Below are positions 57,651-64,000 of a stretch of DNA of 64,000 bases, piece by piece (position 1 is the first letter of the stretch; each line of letters opens with the position of its first letter). The notes below the pieces were generated by a model. It made no database searches. It was not told where the DNA came from and was given only the letters and a program-made list of their open reading frames with translations. The DNA is from Alligator mississippiensis (lineage: Eukaryota > Chordata > Crocodylia > Alligatoridae), in contig NC_081828.1 in NCBI RefSeq assembly GCF_030867095.1, positions 213,968,978-214,032,977 on the forward strand, written 5' to 3'. The translations under genes and the position numbers were made by a program.

Positions 57651-58901
57651 CTATATCCATACAGACGTCTTTCCATCTTTGCTGCTAGAGCTGCCTTTCT
57701 CTGAACTGGCTTTGGGTTTTGTGCCGTGTTTCTCCTGGGCGGTGTTGGCCCTGTTCTGCTCCACCACAGTCCCACCCGAAGTCGGGCTGCTGGTCCTAGA
57801 GGGCTGCGTGTTGGCTTGCGGGGCGTTATAGCTCTGGAACGCTATGTCTAATTGCTCCTGGGCCACCCGCAAGTGTTTATGGAGGGTGGACAGATCGGTC
57901 GGGATGTTCTCGTCCGGGCTCGTGCACTGCTGCTCCTGGGCAACGTTAGCCAAGTTCTGCTCGTGCGGCATCAGGCTGTTGGGGATCTTGGTAGACTTCT
58001 CGGATTTCACGACCAGATTGTACTCAGGAGGGCAGGAGATGTTCTTCGGGTAGGAGTAGTTGTAGGGGGGCTGCCTGAAGCTATTGATCTTTCGGTTGCG
58101 AATGGCATCTCGAATGGTCCCAAACCCCAAGTGGAACATCTCGCACATGTTGAGCAACAGGCACAGGCAGCTCACGACGTACATCACCAGGAGGAAGATG
58201 GTTTTCTCCGTCGGCCGGGACACAAAGCAGTCCACTGCGTGAGGGCAAGGGGCTCGGTTACAGACGTAGTAAGCTTCCACCTCGAAGCCATAGAGAAGAT
58301 ACTGCCCTATCAAGAAGCAGACTTCAAATGAAGCTCTGGCAAGGAGCTGGAAGACGTAAATCTTCATCAGCCCTTCTTGCTGGATGCGTCTCCTCCCGTC
58401 GTGCTTTTGCGGCTCCTTGCTCTTCTCCTTGTCTTTGGCCTTCTCGTTGTTTTCCCCCGTGTTGTCGGAGATCATGGGCTCCTCTTCATCTGCTTCCATG
58501 GGGTCTTCCAAGTTCCGGACATCCTGCCAGTTCAAAGCAAACTTCTTCTTCTTTTTGAACCCCCTAAACCGCTTCTCCTCCTCCGTGGACCTAGCGATCC
58601 TGTGGATGGCATAGCCCAGGTACATGACGGATGGGGTGGATATCATGATGATCTGAAAGACCCAGAATCGGACGTGTGACAGCGGCGCAAAGGCATCGTA
58701 GCAGACGTTGTCACAGCCCGGCTGCTTGGTGTTGCACGTGAACTTGCTCTGTTCATCGGAGTAGATGGACTCCCCCCCAACAGCTGTCAGGACGATCCGG
58801 AAGACAATGAGCACCGTGAGCCAGACCTTCCCCACGAAGGTGGAGTGATTGTGAATTTCTTCTAGCAGACGGGTTAAGAAACTCCAGCTCATGTTGGTCA
58901 T
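57651..58901 (-). CDS. GJC2: Gap junction protein gamma 2 (connexin 47)
   Basis: A single-exon, 416-residue connexin. Connexins assemble six to a hemichannel in the plasma membrane and pair between cells; connexin 47 is the oligodendrocyte partner of astrocyte connexin 43. The start [20 protein letters not shown] is the GJC2 N-terminus; connexin 45 (GJC1) starts at the internal MSWS. Four membrane segments are visible at about residues 23-43, 78-98, 200-222 and 254-276. Extracellular loop 1 has the C-x6-C-x3-C pattern ([12 protein letters not shown]) and loop 2 has C-x4-C-x5-C ([12 protein letters not shown]) followed by SRPTEK. It ends DGKTSVWI, a C-terminal ligand of ZO-1-type PDZ domains. 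The cytoplasmic loop is Lys/Glu-rich ([10 protein letters not shown]) instead of the long Arg/Ala/Gly-rich loop of mammals. The upstream acceptor indicates a separate non-coding first exon, as in human. Confidence 0.97.
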   Translation of the reverse strand: MTNMSWSFLTRLLEEIHNHSTFVGKVWLTVLIVFRIVLTAVGGESIYSDEQSKFTCNTKQPGCDNVCYDAFAPLSHVRFWVFQIIMISTPSVMYLGYAIHRIARSTEEEKRFRGFKKKKKFALNWQDVRNLEDPMEADEEEPMISDNTGENNEKAKDKEKSKEPQKHDGRRRIQQEGLMKIYVFQLLARASFEVCFLIGQYLLYGFEVEAYYVCNRAPCPHAVDCFVSRPTEKTIFLLVMYVVSCLCLLLNMCEMFHLGFGTIRDAIRNRKINSFRQPPYNYSYPKNISCPPEYNLVVKSEKSTKIPNSLMPHEQNLANVAQEQQCTSPDENIPTDLSTLHKHLRVAQEQLDIAFQSYNAPQANTQPSRTSSPTSGGTVVEQNRANTAQEKHGTKPKASSEKGSSSSKDGKTSVWI

Positions 58902-58921
58902 ATGGGCTAATCAGTTATAAC
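58902..58921 (-). other. GJC2 5' UTR segment at its splice acceptor
   Basis: On the minus strand CTTTTCTGGCAG (ending at 58922) is followed by GTTATAACTGATTAGCCCAT and the start codon. The acceptor leaves 20 bases of 5' UTR in the coding exon. An in-frame TGA/TAG lies in these bases, so translation starts at the ATG at 58901. The non-coding first exon must be at a higher coordinate; I could not locate it. Confidence 0.7.
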
Positions 58922-59472
58922 CTGCCAGAAAAGTAAGGGGTGGGGAAGAAAACAGAACACACAAGTTAATATAAACTCACTGGTCATGGCAACACACTTC
59001 AGGTTACGAGTGGCACTAGATGACAAAGGGGTGATGTCACAGGGAAATCATTTCATTCCAGAGATCAGCATCATTTCTCCTAGGCGCTCACTGCAAACAG
59101 CGCTGCTGTTTGCACACTGCAAGGCACTGACGCCATTCGAGACCCTTCCCCTTACTTCACCCCGCTACACTTGAGCTCCTAAATCAGGTCCAGACTCTGC
59201 ACACGTTGGGGAAGCGCGTTATGTTCGCTCAGGCCTTGATCTTGCTAGGTGTTCTTTGCAGGCAAAGCCCGGTGGACAGGCACATACACACGAAGCAATG
59301 ACAGTGCTTACCGGAGAGATAATGGGCATGCACAACATGGTGTATGCACACGTGTGGTGTATGCGTGCAAACATGCATTACATACACAAACCATACGCTA
59401 AAGGGACATTATTAAGGCTTCGAGCCCCTTTTGCTTTGAACCCCCCCTAGTTTGCGGCCTATGTTAAGATGC

Positions 59473-59772
59473 TGCAGTGGTTTTCAACCGGTTTAGACCT
59501 GAAGCAGCCCCGCAGAAAATGCCAGCTCTCAGCTTTCCCTCACATTTTGAGTAGAGAAAAATCCTAGAGCAATTCTTCCATTGCAAAGCATGCGGAAAGC
59601 CCACAGCAGCTCGGGATGGGTTTGACTATGGATTTGTATTTGGAGTCTCTCCATTTATCTTGTGAATCGCGTGTAGGTGTTTGCTCACCTAACAGTAGTA
59701 ATATTGCCCAACACCTTTAAAAGGATCTCCTGGCACCCCAGAGCACCATGGCACCCTGGTTAAGTATCACTG
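59473..59772. mobile_element. hAT-like MITE, CAGTGGTT end family
   Basis: Complete copy of about 300 bp. Left end CAGTGGTTTTCAACCGG; right end CCCTGGTTAAGTATCACTG. Near the right end is GGCACCCCAGAGCACCATGG, then CACCC, a small hairpin. It shares ends and the AGAGCAATTCTTC interior with 1394-1690. No convincing 8-bp target duplication was seen. Confidence 0.72.
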
Positions 59773-60544
59773 CCGCCATGTTATCAGGACCATGCAGATG
59801 AACCAAATGCAGATGGGAAGGCGCCTGGGTGTCAGGAAGTTGTAAGCTCATGTATGTTGAACTCACTTGAGAGACGGACTCATCATGAACCTCCGCTATT
59901 TGGCTCGCACATGCCAACAGGTCACGAGGTGAGCAGACCGTGGCCTACAAAAGCTCGTGATTCTCCAAATCAGTGTCCAAGGGGCTGCCCTCTCCTGCCT
60001 TCAAGCTGATACAGGCAATAAAATACCGCAGAGAACTGACCTGGTACATACTCAGCTCTAACCAGAGGGACACGGCGGGTGCAGACCCTGGCAGAAATGA
60101 GCTCTAGTTCCTGAAGGACATTTTGCTGTCAAACTAAGAAAATAGGCACAAGAAGCAAACAGAACAGGGGGAGATCAGTCCCATCAGGCTTTTTAATTTC
60201 TTTTTTGCGGGGAAAGCAAAACTTAAAGCTGCTAAAATCAAATACAAATCACTTTAATTAAAAAAATAGAGCAACAGATAAGGATGGAGGCATTTATCAA
60301 ACACACTGCTCTGAGTCCAGCATTAGCTGGCTTGTGAATAGTGCCGGACTTTAATCTTTTTGTTGGTGGCACAATTATTCACAGACACAGATCAAGGTAA
60401 GTAATCATTTTATTCCCTGCCTTGAAAATAACACGAGAGTCAGGCAGCTATGTGACTCTTTGTCCGCCTCTAGCGGCAGCCAGGGGAGAGACCGGTGGCC
60501 CCGCTACCACCACGACTGTCAAAACTTAGTGTAGCATTGACAAC

Positions 60545-61740
60545 CGAGGCTCATTCACCGAGAACCATGGGTTGCACGGTGGGTGCTAACAGCCGGTCTG
60601 AAGATGCAGCACTACATTTACATGCCTTTCGTGCCTGCAAATTATTATAGAGCACGTTGTCAGCAATCTCAGTTCGAGGATGATCTCTGCCACAGCTCAC
60701 TGATGGGTCTTGAGGTGACTTAAGAGTCCAATCCTTGAGCCACAGACCCGTCCACACAAGTTGCAGGTCTGTCCGTCCTCTGCTCTCTCTTCTTTGCTTC
60801 AAGGGCAAGACGTTTTATCTGGTTGAGGTTGCAGCACCATTGGAGTTGGTTAGCAAGCAGCTCCTCCCAGCTCTCGGTGTTGGTTTCTGTTTTCTTGATG
60901 CTTGCCTTCCATGTGTCCCTGAAGCATTTCTTCTGGCCACCGCCAGACCTCAGGCCACAACGAAGCTGAGAATAGAGCGCTTGGTTTGGGAATGAAAAGC
61001 CAGGCATCCGCACACAATGTCCAGTGCAGCAAAACTGGTGCTTGAGGATCACCAACTCGATGCTGGTGACTGTGGGTGTCTATATGTATGCTACAGGGAG
61101 GCGGCACTTTAACGAGAATGGCTCTGAAAGTCACTCTGATTAAAGTGCGTGCAGCGTCACATGTATTCAGTGTCAAAACGGTGGAGGGAGCACTTTAATT
61201 AAATCTTATTTGACAAGTTTTAGTTAAATCCCCGCTGCCATTTTGAAACCCAAGGGTGCTGAATACATGTGATGCTGAGGCTGCTGGAGCGCGCTAATTA
61301 GCACGCTCCAGCACATGCACAGTGGACTTGATTAATTGAGTCTGCTCTGACGCATGCTAATTAGCACCCGTCGTAGAAGAGGTCCGTCATGTGTATAGGT
61401 GCCCAGTGGCTTCAGCAAGGATGCTGGTGTTTGTACGGGGATTTTCCCATTTGATGCAGAGGGTTTTCTGGAGGCATCATCGGTGACACCTCTTCAGGCT
61501 CTTGAGATGACAGTGATAGTTTACCCACGTTTCACATCTGTAGAGCAGAGTGGGGATGATGACCGAGTTATAGATCTGGATCTCGGTGTCTTTTTGGAGA
61601 TCGCGATCCATAAAAAGACGATGAAGCAACTTCCCACAGGAGGGACTTGCAGACTGGAGGTCATGCTGGATCTCCTCATCGATGTGGCTACCGATGTAAG
61701 GGAAGTGCTCCACTACCTCCAGGGTCTTTTCCACAATGGC
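60545..61740 (-). mobile_element. Non-LTR retrotransposon fragment, split by an insertion
   Basis: The minus strand holds the C-terminal third of a LINE ORF2 in two pieces. Piece one (61740 to about 61400) reads EVVEHFPYIGSHIDEEIQHD, later LLYRCETW, and IKWENPRTNTSILAEA. Piece two (about 61079 to 60545) continues TVTSIELVILKHQF, then GHCVRMPGFSFPNQALYSQL and SGGGQKKCFRDTWKASIKK. These are in the order of one protein. A stop near 61476 and other changes show it is dead. This is not CR1; the clade is uncertain (an RTE- or L2-like endonuclease-reverse transcriptase). Confidence 0.75.
61080..61395. mobile_element. Foldback MITE inserted in the LINE
   Basis: About 315 bp interrupting the LINE coding sequence. 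It contains an outer inverted pair (61154-61170 and 61259-61275, GCGTCACATGTATTCAG against CTGAATACATGTGATGC, one mismatch). There is also a 30-base palindrome at 61283-61312 (GCTGGAGCG..CGCTCCAGC). Neighbouring GTGTCTATA and GTGTATA words may be remains of a target duplication. Confidence 0.6.
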
Positions 61741-62656
61741 AGTTTGAGGAGGGAGTCACACGCACGGCCTGGAGCAGCCCAGGCAAGAATTTCCAGGTCT
61801 AGTTATAGGTGCAGTCAGGACAAAAAAAAGCTGGCATGTTAATCTGGTTCTGAACAGTGACATTTTGTGAATCAATGGATTGTTTTTTTAAAGCAGGGAC
61901 AAAATGTGATGGCTTGTTTTTACTCCAGCTGAATGATTTCCTTTCACAGAAGTGTGCTCTGTGTACCAAGACTGGAGCTGTGCATCAGTGTCTCTTGTTC
62001 TCCAGCAAGTCCTGACAAGAGGCTGGGTGCTTGTCTGCAGCCTGATTCAGGCACTTTAACACGCTAAAGCAGATCCCCACTGCTCAGACACACTAAACCT
62101 GGCTGTGTCACATCTGTCTGCAGGGGTTTTGCCATCGGCTGTCGCAGAACCCGGCCCAGGAAGCAGCAGGAGTGAAATAAATCCCAGCCCCAATGAGTAG
62201 CATGCACTTGTTAAAACAAACTCAAGAAGAAATGCTGACAAAACAAGGCATCCCTCTGTCTGCAAGGCTTTCCCCTCAGGAAGGAAAAGGAAGAGTGGAT
62301 GTGTAGGTGGCAAATGTTAATCATATCTCTCCATGCAGTACTGGAAAGAGCTCGGGTGTTATGTAACGAGCAGCGCCCGTACAAAAGCCATTGACGGAGC
62401 GTTCACTGACTCCTGCAGGGCCGGGGCTTTATCTGAGATTGAAAACCACGGGCTAATCTCTTGGAGGCGGGGGTGTCCTTTCTCCAGTCGCAGGTGCACA
62501 TGCATATGCACACACAGAGATGTGAGTCTGAAGTCAGGGTAGATATGCACCTTTATAGATGAACTAAATACGATCTATATGAGAGAGCACGAGTCTTCGT
62601 GAACCCAGGCTCATTTCCTCAGATGCCATGAAGGGACGCACACATCGTACACACAG

Positions 62657-62799
62657 GGCATGTCTACACGTACATTTACACCAGCTTAAATTTACTGCAC
62701 AGTAAATGGGAATAGGCTGGCATCTACACATGCAGGCGTTAAAAGTGCATTAATGCTATATGTGAACTGACTTGGGACTAAGATTAGTCCCAAGTCAGT

Positions 62800-62837
<38 letters not shown>

Positions 62838-63050
62838 TTACTACATAGCAAGGAGTCTACATGTGCATTACTACGCAGTAACTAATTGGGCATGAATTTG
62901 ATACCTGCAAGATGCAGATATCAAATTTATGCTCAAGTCGGCGTAAATCACCATATTGACTGCACAGTACGGGCTTGCACATGTAGACGCGCGTCTGTAC
63001 CGCTCAGTAATTTCAGTTAACGCACAGTAAATGCCCACATGTAGATGCGC
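62657..63050. mobile_element. MITE with inverted ends and a (CA)n centre
   Basis: Left end GGGCATGTCTACACGTACAT, right end ATGCCCACATGTAGATGCGC, imperfectly inverted. In the middle a perfect 14-bp-arm hairpin (62767-62780 and 62785-62798, CTGACTTGGGACTA and its complement) is followed directly by a (CA)n repeat at 62801-62835. Further GTCTACATGTGCATTACTA words show internal repetition. No frame. Confidence 0.65.
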
Positions 63051-64000
63051 TCACACAGACACACTTACTTCTTGGTTTGTAAAGCCTCTTCCTGGTTTCT
63101 CCTCCAGGCTTCTCTGTTTTTTATGGCCTACACATCAGCCAAGAAATGGTGCCCAGAAGAAGGGCCGAATTCAGTGTCCTCTGCACTAGTTGGCTGCAAA
63201 CACAAACGAGCTGCCCTCTGTGCATCTTAAGTCGCGGAGGGATGTTCTGGAGCTTGGCCTGGGGATGACGCCTGCATGCTCACAGCTGATACCTCAAGTA
63301 CCTGGAACATGCATTCGAACCAGCGGCAGCTGCCATTGCTCAGTACCACGCAGGATTGTGGCCCGGTTTGGACCTGCCCATCCACCCAACAACTGAACTC
63401 ACCCCGAAGATTGCTGCTGCTTCACGGATAGCCTCTATGAGGGGACATACATGGGGTGGCAGGCAATTATAACATGGGAAGCATGTTGCTGTTCTGGTCA
63501 GTGGAACTCCAGCAGGGCCCCCTTTCATCTCCTTGCCCACTGTAGGACCACAGGAAGGGGCTCTCCAGCCATTGTGTCTGGTCCCCCATGTTCATGTATG
63601 TCCAAAGAGTCCTAAACTTCACATCTACCCAAAGAACCTTGTCACACAATAGCCATACACTCTTGTTTCATACTTTCCTGGGGTCTCACTGGCTAAGGCC
63701 TCAGTGGGGCTCCACCAGAGTCAATGAGAGTTTCACCTACACTCTTGGAAGTCGGCAGGAGTGGGGTTACATCCAGTGGGATTTTTATTTTACATCTACA
63801 TTTTCCCTCACTGAAATGGGGGAATCTCACTTCTGATGAGCCCCAGGACATGAGCCAAACACAACAGAGCTGTTCTCTCCACTGCCAACCTTGATACTAA
63901 TGCAGAAGATAACGATCAGATCCAGGACTTGAAATATAGGAAACATTCCTCGACTGTCAAGAGGTCTCAAGTAAAGCAAACCAGAATTTTCCACTGCTAC

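Larger units (their letters stand above)
58922..64000. other. GJC2 upstream region
   Basis: Would contain the GJC2 5' intron and perhaps its promoter. I see a hAT-like MITE (59473-59772), a LINE split by a foldback element (60545-61740) and an inverted-repeat element (62657-63050). No CpG island is visible, so the non-coding first exon may lie outside the window or in ordinary-composition DNA. Stretches 58922-59470, 59773-60540, 61741-62656 and 63051-64000 contain nothing nameable. Confidence 0.45.

Noticed and set aside
57651-58901. Identification as GJC1 (connexin 45)
   Set aside because: The N-terminal MTNMSWS extension, the C-terminal region and the adjacent IBA57 point to GJC2.

Overview
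The window is nuclear DNA of a vertebrate, most likely a sauropsid. It has intron-bearing genes with GT/AG splice sites, CpG-rich promoters, many CR1-type LINE fragments, a tRNA-headed SINE with a CR1-like tail, and many short hAT-like and foldback transposons. The mixture of CR1 and short inverted-repeat elements resembles crocodilians or turtles more than mammals, but this is an inference from repeat style, not a species identification.

Three protein genes are recognisable, all on the minus strand. Read in the direction of transcription they are GJC2 (connexin 47, one coding exon, 57651-58901), IBA57 (three coding exons, 35291-41482) and a MEIOC-like meiosis gene (at least six coding exons, 900-16917, perhaps a seventh at 25479-25565; its 3' end lies beyond base 1). 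GJC2 followed by IBA57 in the same orientation matches the human 1q42 order as I know it. The MEIOC-like gene is the surprise. The MEIOC I know in mammals lies on 17q21 near GJC1, the paralogue of GJC2. The simplest reading is that GJC1+MEIOC and GJC2+MEIOC-like are two descendants of one duplicated block, and that this genome kept the second meiosis gene. The exon phases fit perfectly across all five junctions, so it looks like a live gene and not a retrocopy.

Layout: 1-25.6 kb, MEIOC-like exons with introns full of CR1, hAT-like and foldback elements. 26.3-27.05 kb, a degenerate GTGCAAAATG-type minisatellite. 27.05-27.4 kb, a GC-box-rich island with CCAAT and TATA boxes pointing to the plus strand. 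27.4-28.3 kb, an AT-rich array of six diverged repeats, about 145-165 bp apart for most copies, whose conserved core also occurs inverted just downstream of the TATA box. 28.3-35.3 kb, intergenic DNA and the probable IBA57 3' UTR. 35.3-41.5 kb, IBA57. 41.5-41.8 kb, its GC-box/YY1 promoter. 41.8-57.6 kb, a long repeat-bearing intergenic stretch without a recognisable gene. 57.6-58.9 kb, GJC2. 58.9-64 kb, upstream DNA with a LINE split by a foldback transposon and a transposon with a (CA)n centre.

The three genes do not form a pathway: GJC2 makes gap junctions, IBA57 matures mitochondrial iron-sulfur proteins, and MEIOC-type proteins support meiotic prophase. All comparisons to human proteins are from memory; no database search was run.
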